The position numbers and the translations under genes are program-made. Under the pieces are notes generated by a model, which was not told where the DNA came from, made no database searches, and saw nothing but the letters and a program-made list of their open reading frames with translations. Shown one piece after another: positions 47,946 to 56,459 of a stretch of 64,000 bases of DNA (its first letter is position 1; every line of letters begins with the position of its first letter). The DNA is taken from the NCBI RefSeq assembly GCF_020687045.1, contig NZ_JAJEPW010000001.1, forward strand, positions 1-64,000. The letters run 5' to 3'. Source of the stretch: Vescimonas cirricatena. GTDB lineage: Bacteria; Bacillota; Clostridia; Oscillospirales; Oscillospiraceae.

Positions 47946-48901
47946 ATGCCATATATTGCGCCGGAGGTGATCGAACAGGCTCGGCAGATCGACCTTTTGA
48001 CCTATCTGAAAAACTGTGAGCCGCACGAACTGGTGCGAATTTCTGGCAACAACTACACTACCCGTACCCACGACAGCCTAAAGATTTCAAACGGCAAATG
48101 GATGTGGTGGTCGCAGAGAATCGGTGGATATAACGCCATTGACTATCTTGTGAAAGTCAGGGGCTTTTCTTTTGTGGAGGCAGTCGAAACCCTGATGGGA
48201 AAGGCGGCGGTTATGCCTACTTTGACGGTCAAACCAAAGCAGAGTGAAAAGCCGAAAATTCTCCTACTGCCCGAAAAAAGCAAAACAACCGACAAGATCA
48301 AAGAGTACCTGTTCAGCAGAGGAATTGACGGGGCAATTACCGACGAATGTATCAAAAAAGGCGTTATTTTCGAGAGCTTGCCTTACCACAATATTGTTTT
48401 TGTTGGCTTTGACGAGAATAGAAAACCGAAATACGCCGCTTTTCGAGCGACAAACAGCCGCCGCATTTTAGGCGATTGTTCCGGCAGTGACAAGCACTAT
48501 TCTTTTCGGTTAGCAGACAGCGAAAGCAACGAGGTACACCTTTTTGAATGTGCTATTGACCTGCTTTCTTACGCAACGCTTTCCAAGCTTTCCGGGAAGG
48601 ACTGGCGGCAGGAAAACCTTGTTTCCCTTGCGGGTGTTTACCTCCCGAAAAAAAAATTGAGGACAGCACAACGCCGGCAGCCGTTATCAAATATCTTGCG
48701 GAGCGACCGGATATTCAGAAAATACACATTCACTTTGATAACGACAACGCAGGAAGAAAAGCAACTCAGGCGTTAAAAGTAATCTTGCCAAAGCGGTACG
48801 AAATCTTTGACGAGCCGCCGAAGAAAGGTAAGGACTATAACGATTATCTCTGTATTCAGTTAGGAATATGGAAATCAAAAGAAAGGAATTTTGAACGATG
48901 A
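47946..48901 (+). pseudogene. DUF3991/toprim primase-like gene with frameshift at an A9 run
   Basis: From ATG 47946 the frame gives the DUF3991 region (QIDLLTYLKNCEPHELVRIS, WWSQRIGGYNAIDYLVKVRG) and the start of a toprim domain (VHLFECAIDLLSYATL). At the A9 run (48648-48656) it leaves frame. With one more A it continues IEDSTTPAAVIKYLAERPDI and HIHFDNDNAGRKAT, completing the toprim DxD motif, and stops at 48899-48901, overlapping the next ATG. The full product would be 318 residues. Either a sequencing error, transcriptional or ribosomal slippage on A9, or a true break. The intact downstream frame and its coupling to the next gene argue for a functional gene. Confidence 0.75.
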
Positions 48902-49953
48902 ATATACGAGTTTATCAGGTAAATATGAGTCGAGATCCGAATCATATTGCCTTTATGAATTATGAGAGCCTGCCCAAGTTTCAGGGTAGTTCGGAGATAG
49001 ACAGCAGTGTTTATGACAAAGTATTTGAGGGTGATGTGAATTGCACCAACCTTGAAGAAGTGTATCAGATGTTTAATTTAAACCATCCCGCAGGATATAA
49101 AGCCCGTTCCCTTTCGGTATCTGATGTGGTGGAGGTTATTCAAGAGGACGGTACAAGGGACTTTCACTTCTGTGATTCTTTCGGATTTAGAAAGGTGGCG
49201 TTTGAACCAGATAAATGTGAAATCAGCGAACGATTTTGTTCTGGTGAGGAAAAAGATACGGTTTCCGTTCTTCTCGTTCAGGCTGGGAAGTATCCGAAAC
49301 TTATTGAAATCAAAGATTCTCTTGAAGCAATGCAGGCGCTTGTGGGCGGAGATATTGAGGAATATATGCCGTTTGAAGATGAAGTCGCAATCATCTGTAA
49401 TGAGGAAGGAAAGATGATCGGGTTGCCCTTGAACAGAGCGATTTATTCTGAGGAAAAAGTGGATATGCGTTACGATGAAATGGCGCAGAAGTTCAGAGAA
49501 GCCGAGAAAAGCGGTCAACATCTTAACGGATATATCGTATTTACCGAGGACAGTTTTACGGAAAAATATCCGTTGGAATCCCGTACCTATATAGTTTCCA
49601 GCGATAACAAAGCCTATCGTCCGAATATGAGTGGTTATTCTGTTTTCGGCACTTCGCTTGATGGTACAGACAAAAATGTTCGATTAGACGCATATATGGC
49701 TGCTGAAAAAGGCGGCAAGGACGGTTGGAAAATTGAACGCTGCTATATCAAAGAACGGGAGATGATCGAAATAATTGCAGGAGATTTTTTCATCTGCTAC
49801 GCTCCCATTTCTTCAGAAAAGTTTTTAAGTCTAACACCGGACTTGGAGAAAAAATATGCGGAGAAGTTTAGGTATCCTGAGACATTTGTGCGTACCGACG
49901 ATGGCATTAAAGCGATACCGTATAAACCAAAAACAAAAGATTTTGAGCGATAA
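48898..49953 (+). CDS. YodL-like / DUF3846 domain protein
   Basis: A 351-residue protein. The N-terminal ~100 residues (NIRVYQVNMSRDPNHIAFMN, LPKFQGSSEIDSSVYDKVFE) match YodL-like polyvalent-associated domains. Residues ~120-190 (VLLVQAGKYPKLIEIKDSLE, ALVGGDIEEYMPF, IICNEEGKMIGLPLNRAI) match DUF3846. Both occur as modules in the large helicases of related elements. Function unknown. The start overlaps the toprim stop. It ends KTKDFER. Confidence 0.78.
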   Translation: MNIRVYQVNMSRDPNHIAFMNYESLPKFQGSSEIDSSVYDKVFEGDVNCTNLEEVYQMFNLNHPAGYKARSLSVSDVVEVIQEDGTRDFHFCDSFGFRKVAFEPDKCEISERFCSGEEKDTVSVLLVQAGKYPKLIEIKDSLEAMQALVGGDIEEYMPFEDEVAIICNEEGKMIGLPLNRAIYSEEKVDMRYDEMAQKFREAEKSGQHLNGYIVFTEDSFTEKYPLESRTYIVSSDNKAYRPNMSGYSVFGTSLDGTDKNVRLDAYMAAEKGGKDGWKIERCYIKEREMIEIIAGDFFICYAPISSEKFLSLTPDLEKKYAEKFRYPETFVRTDDGIKAIPYKPKTKDFER

Positions 49954-50088
49954 ACCGCAAAATACGGGGCAGCCGGATAGGTCTGCATTAGCTTAGCGAG
50001 CAGACTGTTTTTACTCCTATCGGGCAAAAACAGTAAAAGCTCGTTAGGGGCTGCCCCTAATACCCCAATACAGGAAAGGATTTTGACT
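49954..50088 (+). other. Candidate origin of transfer (oriT)
   Basis: A 135-base gene-free stretch directly before mobC and the relaxase holds three inverted repeats: GTCTGC/GCAGAC (49981-50005), CTGTTTTT/AAAAACAG (50005-50033) and TTAGGGGC/GCCCCTAA (50044-50060). Clustered inverted repeats next to mobC are what oriT regions of MOBP systems look like. The nick site cannot be placed by eye. Confidence 0.55.
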
Positions 50089-50220
50089 ATGCACGAATTT
50101 CTATTCTTTATGATAGGCTTCCTGCTCGGCGGCGTTATCGGCGTGACGATAATGTGCCTTATGCAGATCAACCGAATCCACGGCGGCTCTAACGCCCGAA
50201 AGGAGGACGAGGAGCTGTGA
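50089..50220 (+). CDS. DUF3789-like small membrane protein
   Basis: A 43-residue peptide from ATG 50089 (GGAAAGGA upstream). One membrane helix, FLFFMIGFLLGGVIGVTIMC, then a basic/acidic tail (NARKEDEEL). DUF3789 proteins of this form occur in mobilisation regions. Its stop overlaps the GTG start of mobC (GTGA). Confidence 0.7.
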   Translation: MHEFLFFMIGFLLGGVIGVTIMCLMQINRIHGGSNARKEDEEL

Positions 50221-50555
50221 AACGAACAGTCAAAAAACAGTTTTGGTTTTCTAAGGTGGAAGCACAGGACTTGAAGAAGAAAGCAAAGAAAGCCTGCCTG
50301 ACCGAAGCGGCGCTGATTCGACTGCTGCTTCGTGGCTATGAGCCGAGAGAAAAACCGGACGAAAGATTTTACGACGCTATGCGGGAGCTTTCCGCTATCG
50401 GCAACAACATCAATCAGCTCGCCATTAAAGCGAACGCCCTCGGCTTTGTGGATTCGCAAATGCTGAAGAACGAGGCGCTGAGGTGGCACAAGTTTCAGGC
50501 GGCGATTGAGCGTGAATTTCTGCGCCCTGAAAAAAGCGGATTGAAATGGCAGTAA
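50217..50555 (+). CDS. mobC: MobC-family relaxosome protein
   Basis: A 112-residue protein starting at GTG 50217 (AGGAGG region upstream). N-terminal ribbon-helix-helix-like KKQFWFSKVEAQDLKKKAKK followed by the MobC signature MRELSAIGNNINQLAIKANA. It binds oriT and helps the relaxase open the DNA. Overlaps the relaxase start. Confidence 0.9.
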   Translation: MKRTVKKQFWFSKVEAQDLKKKAKKACLTEAALIRLLLRGYEPREKPDERFYDAMRELSAIGNNINQLAIKANALGFVDSQMLKNEALRWHKFQAAIEREFLRPEKSGLKWQ

Positions 50556-51928
50556 CAAAGCTTTGGAAGGTAAGCGTCCGGCTCGATCAGGTACTCGACT
50601 ATACGACCAACCCCGAAAAGACCGCCAACCCCGAATATTCTGCCGAAGATTATCAGGCGCTCAAAGATGTGCTTGCCTATGCAAAGGACGAGGAGAAAAC
50701 GGAACACGAGTTTTTCTGCGACGGTATCAACTGCAATGTGGCGATGGCTCGTGACCAGTTCATTACCGTCAAGGAGCAGTTCGACAAGACGGACGGGATT
50801 CAGGCATATCACGGGTATCTGAGCTTTAAGGAAAACGAGGTCACGCCCGAACAGGCGCAGCAGATCGGAATGGAGTTTGCAAGGAAGATGTGGGGCAAGA
50901 GGTTTCAGGTGGTCGTCACTACCCACCTGAATACGAAACATCTCCACTGCCATTTTGTCATCAACTCCGTTTCCTTTGTCGATGGGAAGCGGCTGAAAGA
51001 TAAAGAAAAGTCTTGGTACTACTTCCGCCATATCGCCGACGAGATTTGCTTGGAGCATAAGCTGTCCATTGTAGAAAAGCCGGAGCTGCACAGATCGCCC
51101 TCTTACCTTACGATGAAGGACGAGGCGGGTATGCCCACCCGATACAACAACGCCAAAAAAGCGATTGACGAAGCGATTGCGATGAGCCGTAACCTGCGGC
51201 AGTTCCAGTATGAGCTGGGCGTGATGGGCTATCACTCGAATTTTAGTCCTAATCGTAAGTATGCGACGGTTACACCGAAAGGCAGTGAAAAACCGATACG
51301 GACTTATCGGCTCGGCGAGGAATACACCAAAGAGAAAATCCTTGAACGGCTTATTGCCAATCGGGATAATATCGTGTTCAAGCCGTTCCAGCCAAAGACC
51401 TATATTGTCCGGCAGTACCGCCTTCCCACAAGAGAAAGCAGAATCCAAAAGGTCGGCGGTCTGTATGGCTTGTATCTCTACTACTGCTATCGGCTCGGCT
51501 ACCTTCCGAAGCACAATCAGAAACAACAGAATACGGCGAGACTTCACTATCTTCTCAAAGACGATCTGATGAAGATGGACGAACTCACCAAACAGGTAAC
51601 GCTGCTCGGCAAGCACCAGATCGGTACGGACGAGCAGCTTTTTTCATATAAGCGGTCGGTTGAGGACGAAATCAAAACCCTTACCGCCGACAGAACACAT
51701 CTCCGAAATGAAATACGAAAGGTAGATATATCAGATGAACGGCTGTCGGCGGCAAAGATGAAAATTTCAGCTATCTCCGAACGCTTGAAAGAGCTTCGCA
51801 AAGAAGTAAAGCTCTGCGACGGGATTGCGAAGCGGTCAGGCGTAATTGCCGATACCCTTTCGCAAGTCAAGGCAGAGGAAGAAAAATCTCAAAGAAAGGA
51901 GTCCCGAAACTATGAACAACGGCGGTGA
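50546..51928 (+). CDS. MOBP-type relaxase
   Basis: A 460-residue protein. The N-terminal catalytic Tyr region is VLDYTTNPEKTANP (Tyr near residue 19). The metal-binding motif is THLNTKHLHCHFVINSVSFV (HxH). Motif II-like YHGYLSFKENEVTPEQ is also present. It nicks oriT and stays bound to the 5' end during transfer. The C-terminal ~130 residues are a coiled coil. ATG 50546 overlaps the mobC stop. It ends NYEQRR and overlaps the pcfB start. Confidence 0.93.
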   Translation: MAVTKLWKVSVRLDQVLDYTTNPEKTANPEYSAEDYQALKDVLAYAKDEEKTEHEFFCDGINCNVAMARDQFITVKEQFDKTDGIQAYHGYLSFKENEVTPEQAQQIGMEFARKMWGKRFQVVVTTHLNTKHLHCHFVINSVSFVDGKRLKDKEKSWYYFRHIADEICLEHKLSIVEKPELHRSPSYLTMKDEAGMPTRYNNAKKAIDEAIAMSRNLRQFQYELGVMGYHSNFSPNRKYATVTPKGSEKPIRTYRLGEEYTKEKILERLIANRDNIVFKPFQPKTYIVRQYRLPTRESRIQKVGGLYGLYLYYCYRLGYLPKHNQKQQNTARLHYLLKDDLMKMDELTKQVTLLGKHQIGTDEQLFSYKRSVEDEIKTLTADRTHLRNEIRKVDISDERLSAAKMKISAISERLKELRKEVKLCDGIAKRSGVIADTLSQVKAEEEKSQRKESRNYEQRR

Positions 51929-52721
51929 CGCAGCAGAACAAATCGTCAGGCTATCGCTTGAAGGATTTGAAGTGGCTGTCCGGCTCACAGGCTCGGCGGC
52001 GAAGAATATCGCTATTCTGTTAGCTTCCGTGCTGAAGCAGGAGATCAGCCAGTCGAATAAGACACGGGGGAAAGCACGGCTTACCAATATGATTAAGTCC
52101 GGCAAGGAGCTGAAGGTCTTTTCGTTCCAGCAGAAAGACCTGCCGAAGTTTACCGAACAGGCAAAACGATACGGCGTCCTTTACTGCGTTCTGCGTGATA
52201 AAAACACCAAGAGCGATACGGCGATGGTCGATATTATCGCCCGTGCGGAGGACGCTGCGAAAATCCAGCGAATTTCCGACCGCTTTGAACTCGGCAAAGT
52301 CGATAAGGCTTCCATTGTTTCCGAAGCGGAAAAAGATGTGGCAGACCGTGAAGCGGCTGCCAATGAAGTGCCTGCGAGATCAAGGGGCGAGATTATTGTG
52401 GAGGAAGCGATGGGAAAGCCAATACAGAAGGAGGGAAATTCCCACCAAAACCCCTCGGTCGCAAAGACGGACAAAAGCCCTCTGTCAGAGCGAGACTCAG
52501 AAACGACAGGTACGCACACTGATAAGGGTGTCGCAAAGGCAGCGGATAAGAAGCCTTCGGTCAGGGAAAAGCTCGACCGATACAAGGCGGCTGCCAAAGC
52601 GGAAAAGGAAGCAGAGCGTACTGTGCCGGAGGCTTCCAAAGAGAAGCCGAAAACCCCTGAAGCCAATCGGCAGACCGTTCACAGGCAGCCGAAGAAATCC
52701 AAGAAGCCGAAAGAGAGGTGA
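51912..52721 (+). CDS. pcfB: PcfB family protein (DUF3801) with variable basic tail
   Basis: A 269-residue protein from ATG 51912 inside the relaxase 3' end. Residues 1-130 (GGDAAEQIVRLSLEGFEVAV, SGKELKVFSFQQKDLPKFTE) are the PcfB/DUF3801 domain. PcfB works with the PcfC/VirD4 coupling protein and relaxase in pCF10. The remaining part is Lys/Glu/Pro-rich and includes KPSVREKLDRYKAAAKAEKE, a motif repeated in the small ORF at 53348. It ends KKPKER; the GAGAGG is also the ribosome site of the next gene. Confidence 0.88.
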   Translation: MNNGGDAAEQIVRLSLEGFEVAVRLTGSAAKNIAILLASVLKQEISQSNKTRGKARLTNMIKSGKELKVFSFQQKDLPKFTEQAKRYGVLYCVLRDKNTKSDTAMVDIIARAEDAAKIQRISDRFELGKVDKASIVSEAEKDVADREAAANEVPARSRGEIIVEEAMGKPIQKEGNSHQNPSVAKTDKSPLSERDSETTGTHTDKGVAKAADKKPSVREKLDRYKAAAKAEKEAERTVPEASKEKPKTPEANRQTVHRQPKKSKKPKER

Positions 52722-52726
52722 GCGAA

Positions 52727-53308
52727 ATGGATCAACTAAAGGAACACCCGCAGATCGTGGAGCTGTTAGACACACTCGATAAAAACGGCTTGATGAAAGA
52801 GAAAAACGAGGTGCAGTCGCTGGTAAGCTATATCGGCGGTATGGAAAATACGCTTACTGAAATGCTCGGCGAGCTTCAGGATATGCGCCGTGAAATCAAT
52901 CTGATCCACAACAACACGCTGCGGAGCAAGTGCCATACCCTTGTGGAAAAAACGGAGGGCAAAATCCGTCAGGGATTTTCCGCAGTCAAAAAGATGAAGG
53001 ACAATCTGATCCAGTCAGCCGGAAACGCTGTGCGGGCGTTCCGGGAAAGAGGCAGGGACGCCCTTGCCGAGTCGGTCAGGGCAATGAAAATCCCCGAAGC
53101 GCTGGATAAGCTGTCCGCTATGTTCGGCAGAATGTCAAAGGAGATGGCGCAGGACACAAAGAAGCTGTCCGCTATGCAGGCGGAGCTTCAGGGCGCAAAA
53201 GGGCATTTGAAAAATATGGGGCTGCTGTTTATGGGGAAAGCCGCAAAGGAAGCGGAACATTCCAAGAGTGATAAAGGCGTTTTATCAAGGCTGTCCCGTT
53301 TATTTTAA
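52727..53308 (+). CDS. DUF6674-like coiled-coil ICE protein
   Basis: A 193-residue protein from ATG 52727; a GTG at 52718 is too near the ribosome site. It has LKEHPQIVELLDTLDKNGLM and a long helical region (GKIRQGFSAVKKMKDNLIQS, LSAMQAELQGAKGHLKNMGL). Resembles DUF6674, found between pcfB and virD4 in related ICEs. The role is unknown. Confidence 0.7.
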   Translation: MDQLKEHPQIVELLDTLDKNGLMKEKNEVQSLVSYIGGMENTLTEMLGELQDMRREINLIHNNTLRSKCHTLVEKTEGKIRQGFSAVKKMKDNLIQSAGNAVRAFRERGRDALAESVRAMKIPEALDKLSAMFGRMSKEMAQDTKKLSAMQAELQGAKGHLKNMGLLFMGKAAKEAEHSKSDKGVLSRLSRLF

Positions 53309-53347
53309 AAAGCGCAGAAAGGATTTGCGTCTTTGGAGCAAAAGGCG

Positions 53348-53554
53348 ATGGATACAGCGGATAAGCTCAGAGTTTCCCGTGTGAAATCGTCTGTAAAGGA
53401 AAATCTCAGCAGATACAGGGCGGCGGCAAAGGCAGAAAAAGGAACAGAGCGCAGCGAGCCGACCGCTTCCAAAGAAGAAAACCGCACAGCACAGGCGTTG
53501 GGGCAGATTAGCGTCCCGCAACCGCAAAAATCAAATCTATCAAAAGAGAGGTAA
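53348..53554 (+). CDS. Small orphan copy of the PcfB tail motif
   Basis: A 68-residue frame from ATG 53348 (GGAG upstream; TTG 53333 is an alternative start). SSVKENLSRYRAAAKAEKGT matches PcfB's SVREKLDRYKAAAKAEKEAE, and both end KER. It carries little else. A stand-alone tail module or the remnant of a gene whose front domain was lost. GAGAGG at its end is the ribosome site of the next gene. Confidence 0.55.
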   Translation: MDTADKLRVSRVKSSVKENLSRYRAAAKAEKGTERSEPTASKEENRTAQALGQISVPQPQKSNLSKER

Positions 53555-53560
53555 AAAGAT

Positions 53561-54448
53561 ATGACCAACGATTTTAAGAATAAGCAAAGCAGCGGCGCAA
53601 GACCGCCGAGACTTTCGCCGGAGGAATACGCCGCCAAGAAAAAGGCGGAGAAAGAAGCCATTTATCAACTGCTCGACAATACCGCTTCGGAAGTGGTGCA
53701 GTCGCCGGAAAAATTCAAAGCCTACCTTGATGTGCAGAGCCGTATGGACAGGTACACGGCGAACAATGCGCTGCTGATGTATAAGCAGTTCCCGCAGGCA
53801 AGCCAGATCAAGGAATTTGACGATTGGGCGGCTGAGGGCGTAAAGGTCAATAAAGGCTCCAAGACCTTTATTATCCTTGATCCATACGAGTACACCAAGA
53901 AGGACGGGACAATCGGCATTGATTTCAATTTGAAAAGAGTGCTGGATGTTTCACAGACCAACGGCAAGCGCCCTGCCGCCCCGACCGCTAACCGTGATCC
54001 GAGAAAGCTGGTGGCGGTTATGCTCGACAGCGCCCCGATCAATATTGAAAGCACCAGTGAGCTGCCCTATCCCGATATGGGCGCTTTTTATAAAAATGAA
54101 GATCAGACGCTTTATGTGAAGCGGGACATCGGCGACAGCGTTGCCCTCTGCCAGTGCGTCGCTCAGGAACTCGGTCACGCCGAGCTTTCTATGAACAGCG
54201 AGGTATACAGCCGCAGGGATATGGGATTTCAGGCGGTGTGCATTGGATATATGCTCTGTAAGAAATACGGCGTCGATACGCAGAACTTTGCGATTGACCG
54301 TATCCCCGATGAATTGAAAAATAAAGAGCCGAAAGACATCAAAGCTGAACTCGGCAAGACGCAGAAGGCGTTTAAGGAAATTACCGCCCGTGTTTCCGAT
54401 GAGCTGTACCGTCAGAGGGCGGAACGCTCAAAGGAACAGGAGAGATAA
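53561..54448 (+). CDS. ArdC-like ssDNA-binding protein with altered metalloprotease motif
   Basis: A 295-residue protein. Residues ~35-100 resemble the ArdC N-terminal domain (QSRMDRYTANNALLMYKQFP, WAAEGVKVNKGSKTFIIL). The C-terminal part corresponds to the zincin-like domain, but the HExxH motif reads CVAQELGHAELS: the first His is Gln. ArdC-type proteins protect incoming DNA from restriction. It ends KEQER. Confidence 0.75.
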   Translation: MTNDFKNKQSSGARPPRLSPEEYAAKKKAEKEAIYQLLDNTASEVVQSPEKFKAYLDVQSRMDRYTANNALLMYKQFPQASQIKEFDDWAAEGVKVNKGSKTFIILDPYEYTKKDGTIGIDFNLKRVLDVSQTNGKRPAAPTANRDPRKLVAVMLDSAPINIESTSELPYPDMGAFYKNEDQTLYVKRDIGDSVALCQCVAQELGHAELSMNSEVYSRRDMGFQAVCIGYMLCKKYGVDTQNFAIDRIPDELKNKEPKDIKAELGKTQKAFKEITARVSDELYRQRAERSKEQER

Positions 54449-54463
54449 CCGGAGGTAGCTGTG

Positions 54464-54664
54464 ATGAAAGAAGAACTCTACCATATCGCTTTGGACGATT
54501 ATGAACACGGCGTTGTGATCCGTTCGCTGAACGATAAAAAGACCGACCTCAAAAAAGAGGGCAAGTCCACCGACGCTGTTGACGAACTGATTATCAAAAT
54601 CGGTCACGCCCCAAGACGCAAGTTCAAAGTGGTAGAAAAGGAATCCTGCCGTGAATCGAGATAG
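54464..54664 (+). CDS. Small conserved ICE protein, paralogue of 24813-24992
   Basis: A 66-residue protein from ATG 54464 with GGAGG upstream. YHIALDDYEHGVVIRSLNDK and TDAVDELIIKIGHAPRRK align with the small protein near the left end. Overlaps the virD4 start. Its position next to the coupling protein is typical of the family. It ends RESR. Confidence 0.72.
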   Translation: MKEELYHIALDDYEHGVVIRSLNDKKTDLKKEGKSTDAVDELIIKIGHAPRRKFKVVEKESCRESR

Positions 54665-56444
54665 CAGCAGGCAGTCTGCGATTATCCTTGCGGTAATCGG
54701 GATTCTTCCCGTTGTGTGGCTCGGCTTATTGATAGCGCCGTCCGTCAAGGGCGGTCTGCCGGAGATACTGCCGAGCCTTTTGGCGGTATTCAATGATCCG
54801 TTCCATATCGAGCTTTGCGGGGACAGCTTAAAAACTGTCCTCGTTTTGCTTTTGCTCTACGGAATGGGGATTGGGATTTATCTATCCACACGGAGGAATT
54901 ACCGAAGGCGTGAGGAACACGGCTCAGCGAAATGGGGCAGCGCAAAAGCCATTGATAAAAAGTACCGTCAAAGCCCGCCATCGGAAAATAAGCTGATGAC
55001 GCAGAATGTCCGAATCGGACTCAATGCGAAAAAACACCGGAGGAATCTGAATACTCTGGTGTGCGGCGGCTCCGGCGCAGGCAAGACAAGATTCTATTGC
55101 AAGCCGAATTTAATGCAGACAAGCAATTCCTCTCAGGTAATTTTAGATCCAAAAGGGGAAATTCTGCGTGATGTCGGCAATCTGCTTGAAAAAGCAGGCT
55201 ATGAGATCAAGGTGCTGGACTTGATTTCAATGGAGAAAAGCCATTGTTACAACCCGTTTGTCTATCTCAGAAACGACAACGATATTCAGCGCCTCGTGAC
55301 CAACCTTTTTAAGAGTACCACCCCGAAAGGCTCTCAATCCAACGATCCTTTTTGGGACACTGCGGCGAGTATGCTTCTACTCGCCCTTATTTTTTATCTG
55401 CACTACGAAGCGCCGGAGGAGGAGCAGAATTTCGCTATGGTAATGGAAATGCTCAGGGCGGCGGCGATTGAGGACGAGGAGGACAATCGCCCTTCTCCCC
55501 TCGACAATCTTTTCGCCGATTTGGAAATGGATAATCCCGACCATATCGCCCTGAAATACTACCGTTCCTACCACTCCGGCTCGGCAAAGACGCTCAAATC
55601 CATTCAGATTACCCTTGCCGCAAGATTGGAGAAATTCAATCTTGAAAGCTTAGCGGCGCTGACTTCCGCCGATGAGCTTGACCTTGCTTCAATGGGCGAG
55701 AAGAAAACGGCGCTGTTTGCGCTGATACCGGATAACGATTCGAGCTTTAATTTCCTCGTCAGTATCCTTTACACGCAGCTTTTCCAGCAGCTTTTTTATT
55801 CTGCCGACCATATCCACGGCGGCAGCCTGCCGATACCCGTCCATTTTCTTATGGACGAGTTTGCAAATGTGAGCCTGCCCGACGATTTTGACAAGATACT
55901 TTCCGTTATGCGTTCAAGAGGCGTGTCGGTATCCATTATCCTGCAAAATCTGGCGCAGTTAAAGGCGTTGTTTGAGAAACAATGGGAATCCATTGTAGGC
56001 AACTGCGATGAATTTCTCTATCTCGGCGGCAATGAACAGAGTACGCACAAGTATGTGTCCGAGCTTTTAGGCAAGGAAACGATTGATACCAACACCTACG
56101 GGAAAAGCGAAGGACGGAGCGGAAGCTACTCGACCAATTATCAGATTTCCGGTCGTGAGCTGCTTACCCCTGACGAAGTGAGAATGCTCGACAACCGCTA
56201 CGCCATTTTGTTTATCCGTGGCGAGCTTCCGGTAATGGATTTGAAGTACGCCATTTTGAAGCACCCGAATGTGGCGTATACCGCAGACGGGAAAGGCGGC
56301 GTGTATCAGCACGGCGAAGTCACAAAAAATGTGGCGACCATTGAAACCCTGTATGTTGATCTCGACAGCGTTCCCGAAATGGAGCTTTCGGAAACGACTT
56401 ACGAGCTGTTGTCCGATGAGGACTTTGAAAACTTAACAAATTGA
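54651..56444 (+). CDS. virD4: VirD4/TraG type IV coupling protein
   Basis: A 597-residue protein from GTG 54651. Two N-terminal membrane segments (residues 10-32, 60-80). Walker A is LVCGGSGAGKTRFYCKPN, Walker B area PIPVHFLMDEFANVSLPD. It hexamerises and links the relaxosome to the channel. Full length for the Tn1549-like clade. The small preceding gene overlaps it. Confidence 0.95.
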   Translation: MNRDSSRQSAIILAVIGILPVVWLGLLIAPSVKGGLPEILPSLLAVFNDPFHIELCGDSLKTVLVLLLLYGMGIGIYLSTRRNYRRREEHGSAKWGSAKAIDKKYRQSPPSENKLMTQNVRIGLNAKKHRRNLNTLVCGGSGAGKTRFYCKPNLMQTSNSSQVILDPKGEILRDVGNLLEKAGYEIKVLDLISMEKSHCYNPFVYLRNDNDIQRLVTNLFKSTTPKGSQSNDPFWDTAASMLLLALIFYLHYEAPEEEQNFAMVMEMLRAAAIEDEEDNRPSPLDNLFADLEMDNPDHIALKYYRSYHSGSAKTLKSIQITLAARLEKFNLESLAALTSADELDLASMGEKKTALFALIPDNDSSFNFLVSILYTQLFQQLFYSADHIHGGSLPIPVHFLMDEFANVSLPDDFDKILSVMRSRGVSVSIILQNLAQLKALFEKQWESIVGNCDEFLYLGGNEQSTHKYVSELLGKETIDTNTYGKSEGRSGSYSTNYQISGRELLTPDEVRMLDNRYAILFIRGELPVMDLKYAILKHPNVAYTADGKGGVYQHGEVTKNVATIETLYVDLDSVPEMELSETTYELLSDEDFENLTN

Positions 56445-56459
56445 TTGGAGGAAAATAGA

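Noticed and set aside
52195..52782. 195-codon alternative frame over pcfB
   Set aside because: Arg/Lys/Pro-rich shadow of the low-complexity PcfB tail, without a ribosome site; unlike tnpV, no protein family is visible.
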